64,000 nt of DNA from Bacteroidia bacterium (GTDB taxonomy: Bacteria; Bacteroidota; Bacteroidia; B-17B0; Aurantibacillaceae), in assembly GCA_016787785.1 (NCBI GenBank), contig JAEUTO010000005.1, forward strand, positions 1-64,000. Direction: 5' to 3'. Made by a program: the position numbers and the translations under genes. Below, piece after piece: positions 1 to 8,820 of this stretch. Position 1 is the stretch's first letter. Each line of letters starts with the position of its first letter. The notes under the pieces were generated by a model. That model was not told the DNA's origin. It saw only the letters and a list, made by a program, of their open reading frames with translations, and did not search any database.

Positions 1-68
1 AAAAAACTAACTTAGCTTATAATTGATAGAACAGTTTTGATCAGCACAAAATATACAGCTCAAACAGA

Positions 69-139
69 GGGGTCAATTTGCTCCGAAGAAAGGGGGTCAA
101 TTTGCTCCGAAGAGAAGGGGTCACATTGTCTGAAATTTC
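69..139. repeat. 24-bp tandem repeat at the left edge, possible transposon end
   Basis: Two copies of GGGGTCAATTTGCTCCGAA start at 69 and 93, and a third diverged copy (GGGGTCACATTG) starts at 117, so the period is 24 bp. The neighbouring gene loses its normal end here. Multiple terminal repeats of this kind are known from IS21-family insertion sequences, so this may be the end of an element lying to the left of the window. No transposase is in view, so that identification is inference. Confidence 0.5.
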
Positions 140-615
140 CACACAACTGGTACACTTGTATGTATATCAAGAGACTGCCCTATATATAAAATTTCATAAT
201 CAATTAAATCCGACTGTTTCAATTTATTGAAATGAGCGTCAAGAAAGTAAGCGGTCTTTCCTCCATACAGAGTAGTTCCTTCCTCATCCTTAACTTCAAA
301 ATAGTTATATGGGTAATTACTGAATATCTTCATTTCTTTAAGTCCAGGATAGTAGTGCTCTATTCGTAATCGCTGCGTCTCAATTTTATTCCTATTTAAA
401 ATATTGAATTCCAACTCAACATGCGTTTCACTAAAATCAATATAATTAGGATTAATAGCTATTCTTTTTTTGGATAGAATGAAATAAATATTTGCAGGAT
501 TATTTTCATCAAAAAACTCCTTAAAATTAACTTTCTCAAATTCATCTAATTGGGTTAATTGATGATTTTTAAGATAGCAAATAATAGCCTCTTCGGTTGA
601 ATACTTATAACTCAT
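121..615 (-). pseudogene. Hypothetical protein, probably 3'-truncated by the repeat
   Basis: A 164-residue reading frame on the minus strand with no family I can name. It is hydrophilic, with alternating beta-type segments and no signal peptide or membrane segment. Near its end it reads EILYIGQS, which in several bacterial families is followed by a further conserved stretch. Here it runs instead into a short unrelated tail ending at the 24-bp repeats. I infer that the original gene continued further and was cut by insertion of whatever lies to the left. Confidence 0.4.
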
Positions 616-796
616 TGCGTTCTATTTAGTTATTCTAATTTACAAATAATAATACAAGGAGATTGTTTTTTAATAAAAACGCACACTTCTTACAATTCCA
701 AACAAATTTTACCACTTCTTACAATAACTGCGTCTTTCGGAAACTGCTCAACTCTGCTGTAACACCTTTGCGTCACAAATTTTAAAACGAAAAATT

Positions 797-1414
797 ATGA
801 CAGCATTAAAACAGGAACATCACTCACACATGCGAGTGATAAAAGGTGGCAAACACCCAAGTAAAAAATTCTCAAAAAAATCAAGATTCTACTTTTTAAA
901 AAGAGAAGAGAATCGAAAGCAAAAACAGAAATACTTTGACTATGCAAAGGTTTGTATTGAAACATTAATCTTAATACAAAAAGTAGCGAGAGCAATTAAT
1001 CCTGCTTTTTACTTTGAGCGATTAGTGCCTCACTATGAAGTATTAAGAAGCAGTATTTCAAATTCAACAGAGTCAGAAACCTACAGCACAAACATCATAG
1101 AACGAGAGCTCTGTATTTACAAAAGCTTCGCACACATGAATCCACAAAGGTTGGAGGATTATAACAAAGTATTAATGAAAGGCGAAGATGAATACACAGC
1201 CCTTTACAAAGAGCGAGAAGAAAATCACTTTGATAAAGTTTCCGGCTTGAGATTCATCGCTAAAAAAATGATGCTATATGTTGCTAATTCGGAAGTAGAA
1301 TTGTTTTTAGAGATTAACGAAAAGTTAATTCAATACCAAGATGAAAAACTCATGCAGCTTTTTTACAACATCACGATTCATGTAAACTTTTTAAAACAAT
1401 CAACGCATGAGTAA
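797..1414 (+). CDS. Hypothetical protein, first gene of the virus-like module
   Basis: A 205-residue, mostly helical protein with a very basic N-terminal segment (residues 10-45, many Lys/Arg and His) and no membrane segment. It could bind nucleic acid, but no motif identifies it. Its stop overlaps the start of the next gene by 8 nt, which suggests translational coupling. It opens the long + strand series that runs to 17.1 kb, after about 180 bases holding no other gene. Confidence 0.6.
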   Translation: MTALKQEHHSHMRVIKGGKHPSKKFSKKSRFYFLKREENRKQKQKYFDYAKVCIETLILIQKVARAINPAFYFERLVPHYEVLRSSISNSTESETYSTNIIERELCIYKSFAHMNPQRLEDYNKVLMKGEDEYTALYKEREENHFDKVSGLRFIAKKMMLYVANSEVELFLEINEKLIQYQDEKLMQLFYNITIHVNFLKQSTHE

Positions 1415-1619
1415 TAAAGTTGGAGATGGAAAATTTTTGCTAAGAGCATATACTCCAAAGGAGATGCGCAATATGTATGGTGTTTCGCCACACATATTCA
1501 AAAAATGGATAGAGGGTTTTCAAAATGAGATAGGCGAATTAAAAGCTAATTCTTACACGATTGCACAAGTCAAAATAATCATTGATAAATTGGGAGTACC
1601 TGGAATAGTTGAATCGTAA
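1407..1619 (+). CDS. Small MerR/excisionase-like helix-turn-helix protein
   Basis: Seventy residues. The segment around residues 15-45 (YTPKEMRNMYGVSPHIFKKW) has the layout of a MerR- or excisionase-type winged helix: a two-helix DNA reader beginning with T-x-K-E-M and a Y-G-V-S turn. Proteins of this size and type commonly act as DNA-binding accessory factors in mobile elements, for excision, replication or regulation. It overlaps the preceding gene. The exact role is not visible in the sequence. Confidence 0.55.
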   Translation: MSNKVGDGKFLLRAYTPKEMRNMYGVSPHIFKKWIEGFQNEIGELKANSYTIAQVKIIIDKLGVPGIVES

Positions 1620-1766
1620 TCTCAAAAATCCATAAAACGATTTGCAACAGTTTAAAATAATAATCAATAAGATTAAACCAAGTGTAAACTTTCGGAAAGT
1701 GTCTAAAACCATTGCCATTCCTTTGTTCTCGTAAAGTAATTACCACAATAAAAAAAGAAGGGTACA

Positions 1767-1952
1767 ATGAAAGAAAATCAAAGCAGTACTGATAGCAGCA
1801 GCAATATGTTCCTCACGGGAACAATTCTGCTTGCTAACCTGGACTACTCAGGACTTGCCGATTATGCAGTCAAGGCACTCGTGGGCGGAGTGATTTGGAT
1901 GGCATTCAAAGTAGCGGGGGATTACATCAGCGAACGATTAAAAAAGAAGTAA
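1767..1952 (+). CDS. Small membrane protein
   Basis: A 61-residue protein with a polar, Ser-rich N-terminus and a hydrophobic stretch at about residues 14-50 (ILLANLDY and AVKALVGGVIWMAFKVAG), then a basic tail. It probably crosses the inner membrane once or twice. Its TAA stop overlaps the next ATG (TAATG), so the two are probably coupled. It is one of about ten small membrane proteins in this module. The 150 bases before it hold no clear gene. Confidence 0.55.
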   Translation: MKENQSSTDSSSNMFLTGTILLANLDYSGLADYAVKALVGGVIWMAFKVAGDYISERLKKK

Positions 1953-2443
1953 TGGAGACTTGGAAAAAAATAACGGTAGGAACAATCATCGGAGGAGGTA
2001 TAATCGGTGGAACTGTTTATCTATTACGGCTCAATAAAATGAATGCGGAACTGGAAACCGTTCCGATGGTAAAAGTTCACAAACTGGATTTTTCAGGATT
2101 GACGTTAAGGGTTGATGTACAATTAAAAAATCCGACACGTACACCGTTCAAAATTAAATTTCCATTTATCAAGTTGGTGTACAAAGGAACTACAGTGGGT
2201 TCATCACAGGTACTCGATAAAGATATTCAGATACCGGCATTTGGAGAAGCTATCATTAACAAGATGATGATTAAAGTTCCGCTGATGAACATTTTTTCTT
2301 TATCGGGGGGACTAATCAGGGCCATTCAAAACAAAGAGCCGGTAAAGTTGGATGTGAAAACACTCACTACGATTGACATCGGATGGAAGAAAGTTCCTTA
2401 TACCAAAGCAGACACCATTACACTCAGTCAAGGAAAGGTATAA
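1952..2443 (+). CDS. LEA14-like (WHy domain) membrane-anchored protein
   Basis: Starting at the ATG that overlaps the previous stop gives 163 residues; an upstream in-frame start would run into the previous gene. A Gly-rich N-terminal membrane anchor (about residues 5-28) is followed by a beta-rich domain with the LEA_2/WHy pattern: LRVDVQLKNPTRTPFKIKF and later PLMN and DVKTLTTIDIG. This fold occurs in bacterial desiccation-type proteins and in phage structural proteins. In this setting an anchored particle or membrane component is likely, by inference. Confidence 0.6.
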   Translation: METWKKITVGTIIGGGIIGGTVYLLRLNKMNAELETVPMVKVHKLDFSGLTLRVDVQLKNPTRTPFKIKFPFIKLVYKGTTVGSSQVLDKDIQIPAFGEAIINKMMIKVPLMNIFSLSGGLIRAIQNKEPVKLDVKTLTTIDIGWKKVPYTKADTITLSQGKV

Positions 2444-2444
2444 T

Positions 2445-4169
2445 ATGGAAAGAAGAGAAGCAATACGAGTTAAAAGCGGAAGGGAATACGACCATTTGTT
2501 TCCAAGGGCAATGCTGACCAACATCACTAAGAAGGAAGGTGCAACAGTAGCGGATACGATTCGGTTCATTCCACAAGTGGTAAGAGAAACATTATTCCAC
2601 ACAGAGAGAATTGCCCAAGTTCTAAAAGGTAATAATGTAAGAGAAACGTGCAGGAACATTTGGCAATTTGTTTATGATCACATCGCCTACAAAAAAGATG
2701 AAGATGGAAAAGAACAAGTACGAAGTCCTGCGAGAGCATGGCACGACAGGGGAAACATACAAGGCGTAGATTGTGATTGTTATACGGTGTTTATCAGCAG
2801 TATTCTGAGCAATTTAAAAATCAGACATAAGCTAAGAATTACCAAATACAAAGAAGACCGCTTTCAGCACATCTACCCTATTGTTCCTTTAAGTGATGGC
2901 TCTTACATAACCATCGACTGCGTGGTGAGAAATTTTAATTATGAAGAACCCTACAGCGAAAAAAAAGATACAAACATGGATTTAGAATATTTGAATGGTG
3001 TCAACGACACCAGTAATTACAAAAACATAGACACGCTCGATTTAGTCGGAATTTTCGATGATAATCAGGCTATGTCGGAATTAGGAAAACTCTTCCGCAG
3101 AAAAGCAAAAGGCGGTGGAGGTTCTGAAGGAGGCTCCGAAGAAGGCGGAGGAGGAAAGAAAAAAGGGAGATTAAAAAACCTTTTGAAAAAAGGATTGCAC
3201 CTCACCAACATTTTAAACCCCGCAACAGCTACTATTCGAGCAGGTGTTTTACTCTCAGCAAAATTAAACGTAATGAAAATCGGGGAGCGTTTAAAATGGT
3301 CATACCTGAGTGATGAAGCAGCAAAAAGTAAAGGGTTGGATATGGGCAAATTTGCCAAACTGAAAAGGATTCGTGAAAAATTGGAAAAGATTTTTTACGG
3401 TATGGGAGGCAAACCGGAAAATTTAAAGAAAGCCATTCTTACCGGAAAAGGAAACAAGAATAAAGAAGTAAACGGTTTAGGAGCAGGCTACGATCCATTG
3501 GATGGATTGGATGAAACATCCGATGCTTCCGCTATCCTGGGAACAGATATGTACCACGATGAACTATCAGGAGTACAAGATGATTTCGGTGAATTAGGAG
3601 TGGTGACAGCAACAGCAATTGCTTCTGCAACCGGAGTGATTGGAGCTATTGCTGCCTTACTTAAAAGTGTCGGTAGTATGTTTCCGAAAAAAGGGAAAGA
3701 AGGCGAAGGTTCAAGCGGAGAAGGTGGAGGAAGCGAAGAAGGCGGTGGCGGTTCTTCCGAAGAAGGCGGTGGATCAGGTAATGAAGATAGTGGTAGTGGA
3801 AACGTGAAAAGTAAAAGTTCCGGCTCATCAGGAGGTGGAGGAAGCAGTGGCGGTGGCGGAGATGATGATGCCTCAAATGATTCCAACATCAACGGAAAAA
3901 GTAAAAGCAAAGCGAAAGAGGATGTTGACGATGACAAGCCTGAAGGATTTTGGGATAAGAACAAAAAGTGGATCAAGCCTGTAGCTATTGGAGTTGGAAG
4001 TTTAGGTTTACTCTTCGCAGGATACAAAATCGTCACGCATAAAAAAGCAGAGCCTCCACAACCCACACAACCTGCTTTGTCAGGTGTTCCAAGAAGCAGA
4101 AAGAAAAACAAAAAACACAAACACTTCAAAAGTAAAAAACACAAAAAAGAATCGGTTGCATTACTGTAA
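2445..4169 (+). CDS. Transglutaminase-fold (papain-like) protein with Gly/Ser-rich linkers and C-terminal membrane anchor
   Basis: The ATG one base after the previous stop gives 574 residues. Residues 60-165 form a transglutaminase-like core with a Cys-His-Asp triad: Cys in GVDCDCYT (about 109-111), His in RFQHIYP (about 141) and Asp in TIDCVV (about 158). Low-complexity GGGSEGG stretches follow at about 220-245 and 420-510, enclosing a long helical segment. A membrane segment lies near 535-550, and the tail is very basic (KKNKKHKHFKSKK). It could be a protease or cross-linking enzyme acting at a particle or membrane. The activity cannot be told from sequence. Confidence 0.65.
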   Translation: MERREAIRVKSGREYDHLFPRAMLTNITKKEGATVADTIRFIPQVVRETLFHTERIAQVLKGNNVRETCRNIWQFVYDHIAYKKDEDGKEQVRSPARAWHDRGNIQGVDCDCYTVFISSILSNLKIRHKLRITKYKEDRFQHIYPIVPLSDGSYITIDCVVRNFNYEEPYSEKKDTNMDLEYLNGVNDTSNYKNIDTLDLVGIFDDNQAMSELGKLFRRKAKGGGGSEGGSEEGGGGKKKGRLKNLLKKGLHLTNILNPATATIRAGVLLSAKLNVMKIGERLKWSYLSDEAAKSKGLDMGKFAKLKRIREKLEKIFYGMGGKPENLKKAILTGKGNKNKEVNGLGAGYDPLDGLDETSDASAILGTDMYHDELSGVQDDFGELGVVTATAIASATGVIGAIAALLKSVGSMFPKKGKEGEGSSGEGGGSEEGGGGSSEEGGGSGNEDSGSGNVKSKSSGSSGGGGSSGGGGDDDASNDSNINGKSKSKAKEDVDDDKPEGFWDKNKKWIKPVAIGVGSLGLLFAGYKIVTHKKAEPPQPTQPALSGVPRSRKKNKKHKHFKSKKHKKESVALL

Positions 4170-4212
4170 GGGAAAATAATTTTTGAGTTCAATTAAATAA
4201 CAAAAAGAAAAA

Positions 4213-4797
4213 ATGGGAAAAAGTAAAAACAGGTACATAAAAAAAGCGCATCAACATGAGGTTCTCAACGGAGCAAACCCATTGGCGAAAGGTGACTTTA
4301 AAAAAACCGCTATCGAAACAGGCCGGGATGTATTGATCGGAGCTATTGGCGGAGGATTAGCAGGTGCGGTGGTGGGACGTTCTTCTTTCCTTGTCGGAAT
4401 TGCAGTCACTGGTGTCGGACATTACATGGGCAGTAATGGAGCGGCAGCATTTGGTGTGGGCATGATGGCATCGGGAGGATACCAGGCGGTTGCCGGAATG
4501 AACGGAGCAGAAAAGGACGGTTTTGAAGGAATAAAAGACCGTATGGCCGCTTTCAAAGATGAGTTTAAACGCAAACTCTTTTTAGACAAGATCATCAAGA
4601 GCAAAGAAAAAGAAGATGGAACAAATGGTATGGGCGAAGTGCAATACATCACTTATCCAAATGGCAAAGAGCTCGAAGGAGCATTTGATGAATTAGACCG
4701 CATCGAAAGACAAGTAGCGGAGTCAGCAAAAGCCTTTGAGCGCAAACAATCCTTTTCAGGTGGGTTTGGAACATTAGGTGAAGAACCTATTTTATAA
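4213..4797 (+). CDS. Gly/Ala-rich membrane protein
   Basis: A 194-residue protein. Residues 35-100 hold two or three Gly/Ala-rich hydrophobic helices (VLIGAIGGGLAGAVVG, FLVGIAVTGVGHYMG, AAAFGVGMMASGGY) like those of small pore or spike-associated membrane proteins. The second half is charged and helical (DELDRIERQVAESAKAFERK). It lies between the transglutaminase-fold protein and the putative capsid-type protein, so a membrane-embedded virion or DNA-passage role is possible. I do not recognise the family. Confidence 0.6.
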   Translation: MGKSKNRYIKKAHQHEVLNGANPLAKGDFKKTAIETGRDVLIGAIGGGLAGAVVGRSSFLVGIAVTGVGHYMGSNGAAAFGVGMMASGGYQAVAGMNGAEKDGFEGIKDRMAAFKDEFKRKLFLDKIIKSKEKEDGTNGMGEVQYITYPNGKELEGAFDELDRIERQVAESAKAFERKQSFSGGFGTLGEEPIL

Positions 4798-4860
4798 AAC
4801 CTGAAACCCTCATCATCAATCATCAAAACAAAAATTAATTACAAACTAAAAACAAAAATT

Positions 4861-5580
4861 ATGTTAGGAGCATTAGACGGAATTGAAGAATACAATAACT
4901 CAGCAGCATTGCTAGGTCTTGACGGGCCTGAAACAGAAGAGTTATTGGGCGCATTAAGAAGCATGAATCCGATTCAGCGCATGCGTGTTATGAATAAAAT
5001 GGCGGGAGGAGTTCCTGCAAGTAGAGGTTCTCGTGCGGAAATGGAAAAACACTTTAATGAGTTGCCGCAACACATTAAACAAGGCTTATTAAAGGGAGAG
5101 TTACGTTTAGCGGATACCATTATCTACAGCATCAAACCTGTAAATTCTAAAACAGTAAAAATGTTTGAGACACAGGATGACAAAGAAGTGGGTTTGCGTA
5201 ATATCAGTAATGCAAAATTACCAAAGAATCAAGCATTGCTTGTAAGCGGTATCTTTTTATTGGCAACCATTCCTGCCGATTTAACAAAAGATAAAGTGAT
5301 CGGTTCTAAGTTCGATGGCATCGAAGATTTTGCTGCCATTGCCAACGGAGAGTTCAGTTTAAAAAGTAACAAGAAAATTATTATGCCTGAAACGGTAAAC
5401 ACAATTTTCAAAACCAAAACGATGAATACCGTTCCGGTTGGTTACTACAAACTGGCAAACCCGCGCATGATCCACGATGATATTTTGGTGGAAGCAACTA
5501 TTGACTTAGGTTCAATGGAAGGCTTAGATCCGAAAACACATTTGTATGTGGGATTGCATGGAACGATTACTACTCCATAA
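4861..5580 (+). CDS. Putative major structural (capsid-like) protein
   Basis: A 239-residue soluble protein with a helical start (about residues 1-75) and a long beta-rich region after it. It has no membrane segment, no catalytic motif, and the even composition typical of coat proteins. It sits at the centre of a run of small beta-rich proteins and is set off by its own 63-base upstream gap. Tailless bacterial viruses have coat proteins near this length. No motif proves a jelly-roll fold, so this is a positional inference to be tested by structure prediction. Confidence 0.4.
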   Translation: MLGALDGIEEYNNSAALLGLDGPETEELLGALRSMNPIQRMRVMNKMAGGVPASRGSRAEMEKHFNELPQHIKQGLLKGELRLADTIIYSIKPVNSKTVKMFETQDDKEVGLRNISNAKLPKNQALLVSGIFLLATIPADLTKDKVIGSKFDGIEDFAAIANGEFSLKSNKKIIMPETVNTIFKTKTMNTVPVGYYKLANPRMIHDDILVEATIDLGSMEGLDPKTHLYVGLHGTITTP

Positions 5581-5687
5581 AAGATGTGAAAAACAAAAGT
5601 GGTTTGCAAACACAAGCAAACCACTTTTAACAATCACAATCAAACTAATGAGTACCGAATAGAGATACAAAATAAAGAGAAAAGAAG

Positions 5688-6071
5688 ATGTTAAAATATT
5701 ATTCCAAGCAATTTGATGTGCAAATAACTGAAGCCGGAAAAACGTTTAAGAAAACCTTTGAGGTCGATAAAAGTGTGAAGACCATTTATGGTGTGTGCAT
5801 ACTTTCTAACCGTGATGATTTGGCTTATTACAGAGGTTCATTCCGTTTGGAGATTAACAAGGATGAAATCTATGCCGAGGGGTATTCCACTAAAAAAATC
5901 ATGTCATCGGAAAATGTAGAGCCAAACAAACGTTGTTTTTACATCGGGAAAATAGTTGTTGGTAACGGACTAATCACATTTGAATATACTGATAGTGAAG
6001 ATGGCAGAACGGTGTTCGCTCCTTATATCGTGTCTTTAAGTGTTGATGGAGAAAGAGAAAGTGAGATATGA
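5688..6071 (+). CDS. Small beta-rich protein, possible minor structural protein
   Basis: A 127-residue protein with alternating hydrophobic and polar residues throughout and no membrane segment, signal or catalytic motif. Short strands such as KTIYGVCILSN, GSFRLEIN and GLITFEYTD suggest a compact beta sandwich. Its end overlaps the next gene by 4 nt (ATGA). The overlapping series with the next two genes suggests that the three products are made together and assemble together. The family is not recognised. Confidence 0.5.
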   Translation: MLKYYSKQFDVQITEAGKTFKKTFEVDKSVKTIYGVCILSNRDDLAYYRGSFRLEINKDEIYAEGYSTKKIMSSENVEPNKRCFYIGKIVVGNGLITFEYTDSEDGRTVFAPYIVSLSVDGERESEI

Positions 6072-6643
6072 GCAGAGTAAGAATTTTAGTAACTGAAACA
6101 AGCATCACGAAAGCGGGACAAGTCAAGCACTTTCAAATAAAACTTTCCAAACACGCTTTTAAAATTGTTGGAATTGAAACCGATGTATTTTTAAAATCTA
6201 GGTCAGGAAAAGAAGTCATTGCTCCATTAGCGATGCCGGAAATCAAAACTTTAGAAACATTAGTTTCTGCAAGAGAACCAAGAAGAAAAGAAGGTTACTA
6301 TAATGTTGCCGGAAAACTAAAACTCCAAAGTATGGAAAAGGAAAACATCTTCTTTTCGGATTGGGTTAAGGCATCAATATTTTACGAAGAATTTAAACAG
6401 CCTAAAGCATTTGAAATTCACTCGGGATTAAAAGATATCAGAGGAAAGACCGCGCCAAAAAAAGTAGATGTTCCTGTTGAGTCAACCATTATCAATGCTT
6501 TGTATCACGATAACATTGGTAAGTTCTATAAGCAAGATTTGTCTTACACACTGAAAGTATTTGTGTGGATGGAGGTTAACGAACAACAAAACGGAGTGGC
6601 TTTTGAATTTTTAACTAACGAAAAAGAATCGACTGAGAAATGA
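6068..6643 (+). CDS. Beta-rich hypothetical protein, possible structural component
   Basis: A 191-residue protein overlapping its neighbours by 4 nt on each side. The N-terminal half reads as strands (VRILVTETSITKAG, FKIVGIETDVFLKS). A charged middle follows, then a strand-rich end (SYTLKVFVWMEV). It resembles the preceding protein in composition, so the two may be related beta-sandwich components. No enzyme motif or membrane segment is visible. Confidence 0.5.
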   Translation: MSRVRILVTETSITKAGQVKHFQIKLSKHAFKIVGIETDVFLKSRSGKEVIAPLAMPEIKTLETLVSAREPRRKEGYYNVAGKLKLQSMEKENIFFSDWVKASIFYEEFKQPKAFEIHSGLKDIRGKTAPKKVDVPVESTIINALYHDNIGKFYKQDLSYTLKVFVWMEVNEQQNGVAFEFLTNEKESTEK

Positions 6644-6978
6644 CAACATCATTAGCCTTGGAATACATCCCTCGTAGAATGGAAGAGTTGGGGTATGGTA
6701 AAAACTATTACATACGCTTTAGGCATTTGGTCTTACAAGCAGGAGAACTGTTGGAGTTAGAAGCCTACAACCAATTTTACATCATGGTTGAAGATGCTCC
6801 AGTAAGTATTAGTGTGATATCGGATTTTGGAATGTATGATCTGAGTTTTGGAAAAACTAACGAGCAGACGTATGAACATCAAGGGCTCATTTACATTAAC
6901 AACTACGCAACATCAGTTAATCACTTACGCTTCATTCAGGTTATACCGAAACATTTAAAAACTGAAGAGAAAAAATAA
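6640..6978 (+). CDS. Small hypothetical protein of the structural cluster
   Basis: A 112-residue protein with aromatic-rich beta strands (YYIRFRHLVLQAGELLELEAYNQ and LIYINNYATSVNHLRFIQV). It starts inside the previous stop (ATGA) and ends 1 nt before the next start. No family is recognised. Its position among coupled small beta proteins suggests a minor particle component. Confidence 0.5.
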   Translation: MTTSLALEYIPRRMEELGYGKNYYIRFRHLVLQAGELLELEAYNQFYIMVEDAPVSISVISDFGMYDLSFGKTNEQTYEHQGLIYINNYATSVNHLRFIQVIPKHLKTEEKK

Positions 6979-6979
6979 T

Positions 6980-7846
6980 ATGGCAATCACAAGCGAAACA
7001 TACGACCAGTTAAAAATCGACAAACTAAAACTGTATCTGCAAACACAAGCGGACAGAAACGCTGCTCGATACTATGAAATCTATGTCGATAATTTAAAAG
7101 CAGTCCATAAAACAAACGACATCCATGAGTTTGATTCTTATGAGGATTATATGACCGAAGACACCGACCGCATCCGCATTTTGGTGTATTCGACTAATTC
7201 TCAATCTCCGCGCAACGACCAATATGTGTACCGCATGAAAAAGCTGGAAGAACAAAAAACTGTTGTTCAGCAACAAGGCTTAAGCGGTATTGAAATTGAA
7301 AGTCGTATGGAAGAAAAACTTCAAACCCACCGTGAACGATGGGAACATGAAGCTCTTGTCAAGGAACTGGAACAAACCAAACAGCAACTCAAAGAGTCAG
7401 AAGAGTACGCTGAAAAGTTAGCAGCAGAATTACAAGAGTACCGAAGTAAAAAATTGCATTGGGGAAATGTGAATCTTGGAGAGTTAGCGTCTGTGGTGGT
7501 TGAGGGGATCGTAAGGCGTAATCCACAAATGGTTGCCAAGTTACCGGGTGGAGAAGCATTAGCCGGGATCATTGAGCAGGATAATAAAGAAAGAGGCACT
7601 ACTATTCCAACTCAGGAAACAGAAGTCAGCTTTAAAAAGAAAAGCGATGCTTCTGAATTAAGTGATGAAGAGAAAGGCTACTTAAACTTTATGCGTGGAA
7701 TTGCTGAAAGTTTTGATGATGAAGAAATCGTTATTCTCACTCAGGTCATTACCAAACTGGAAGAAGATACCTCACAACTCAAACCCGTTGCCGAATTATT
7801 AAACATCAATGTAACTGAAGTTCTGAAAAATATCGGTAAGAACTAA
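6980..7846 (+). CDS. Coiled-coil scaffold-like protein
   Basis: A 288-residue soluble protein with a long, highly charged helical region (about residues 85-160; EHEALVKELEQTKQQLKES and so on) expected to form a coiled coil. Shorter helical segments follow, ending in an acidic tail. There is no catalytic motif. In a virus-like module this layout would suit a scaffold or internal protein. It is separated from the next gene by about 85 bases containing a small hairpin (GCAGGCTG..CAGCCTGC near 7873). Confidence 0.5.
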   Translation: MAITSETYDQLKIDKLKLYLQTQADRNAARYYEIYVDNLKAVHKTNDIHEFDSYEDYMTEDTDRIRILVYSTNSQSPRNDQYVYRMKKLEEQKTVVQQQGLSGIEIESRMEEKLQTHRERWEHEALVKELEQTKQQLKESEEYAEKLAAELQEYRSKKLHWGNVNLGELASVVVEGIVRRNPQMVAKLPGGEALAGIIEQDNKERGTTIPTQETEVSFKKKSDASELSDEEKGYLNFMRGIAESFDDEEIVILTQVITKLEEDTSQLKPVAELLNINVTEVLKNIGKN

Positions 7847-7930
7847 ATCACTAATCATACAGAAATTCTTTTAGCAGGCTGTGAAAATCAGCCTGCCTAA
7901 AGGAAAACTGTGTCAACACGAAAAAAAAAC

Positions 7931-8113
7931 ATGGCAAAATTTAATTACGATATCAGCATCGAAGCACTTACGGAACAAGAAGGCGACACCAAGATGAGTG
8001 CTTTGACGGTACTCGCTTCACGCCTTAGTGCAAAGGAATTGGAGAAGCTCGCGCACATCGTTAAAAACGATCCTGTAAAACTAGCACTCGCAAAAAAAGC
8101 TTTGGGAGTTTAA
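7931..8113 (+). CDS. Small helical hypothetical protein
   Basis: The ATG at 7931 gives 60 residues; a GTG at 7910 would add seven Lys-rich residues. I prefer the ATG because the protein then begins with an ordinary amphipathic sequence (MAKFNYDISIEALTEQ). The rest is two short helices (ALTVLASRLSAKELEKLAHIV and PVKLALAKKAL). No family is recognised. It precedes a membrane protein by 9 bases. Confidence 0.5.
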   Translation: MAKFNYDISIEALTEQEGDTKMSALTVLASRLSAKELEKLAHIVKNDPVKLALAKKALGV

Positions 8114-8122
8114 GAAAAACAA

Positions 8123-8818
8123 ATGCAAGAAATAATTCCATATCAAAATCCGAATGTTCCAAAAGAACAAGGTTTGAGCCTAAAGGAAAAACTCCTTTAC
8201 TCAGCTATTGGTTTAGCGGTATTGGGAGGAGGGGTGTATTTCGGAAGGAAGTTGATTTTAAATAAAGTGGCGGACAAAGAAGAGAGCCAAAGTTTTGAAG
8301 ACGGATCTTCAGCAACAACAGCCAAGCAAATTAAAATGGCTTTTGAAAATGATGGATGGTTTGGAACAAACACAACAGCTCTGAGAAACGCCCTTCGGCA
8401 AATTAGTAGTAAAGATGAGTTTGCAAAGGTTCAGAAGTCCTATCAAAAACTTTACAACTCCAATTTACTAAAGGATATGAGTGATGAGTTGCAAAGCACC
8501 GAGTATAATGAGATGCTGCAAATCATTGCAGGAAAACCACCAAAGAAAGGACAAGCGCCAACGGTTAATGCTTACGATGCATGGGCAAAAAGATTAAAGG
8601 CCGCTTTTGATAAGGTCTATGGTTTTTTACCGGGAACGGATGGTGATGCTGTTGTTGCTGTTTTTAATGAGATACCAACACAAACCGCCTTTATTCAAAC
8701 CGCAGTCTCCTTCAAAAAATTATACGGAACAAATATGCTAGATGACATGAAAGCTGAAGCAGAGTTTGGACAGTATTCAGACTGGATGAAAATTATCACA
8801 ACAAAAAAGAAAAAGTAG
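8123..8818 (+). CDS. Membrane-anchored protein with two helical repeats
   Basis: A 231-residue protein with a membrane helix at about residues 24-44 (LLYSAIGLAVLGGGVYFG). Two copies of a helical unit of about 70 residues follow, near 62-130 and 148-226. Each copy runs roughly K-A-F-x-x-D/Y-G ... F-x-K-x-Y/L-Y-x-x-N-L-L/M-x-D-M, with matching phrases YQKLYNSNLLKDM and FKKLYGTNMLDDM. The internal duplication is visible by eye. It directly precedes the amidase gene, so an envelope-linked role is plausible. Confidence 0.55.
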   Translation: MQEIIPYQNPNVPKEQGLSLKEKLLYSAIGLAVLGGGVYFGRKLILNKVADKEESQSFEDGSSATTAKQIKMAFENDGWFGTNTTALRNALRQISSKDEFAKVQKSYQKLYNSNLLKDMSDELQSTEYNEMLQIIAGKPPKKGQAPTVNAYDAWAKRLKAAFDKVYGFLPGTDGDAVVAVFNEIPTQTAFIQTAVSFKKLYGTNMLDDMKAEAEFGQYSDWMKIITTKKKK

Positions 8819-8820
8819 AA

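Noticed and set aside
3065-4192. Minus-strand open frames rich in Pro, Ser or His
   Set aside because: They are shadows of the Gly/Ser-rich linkers of the transglutaminase-fold gene.
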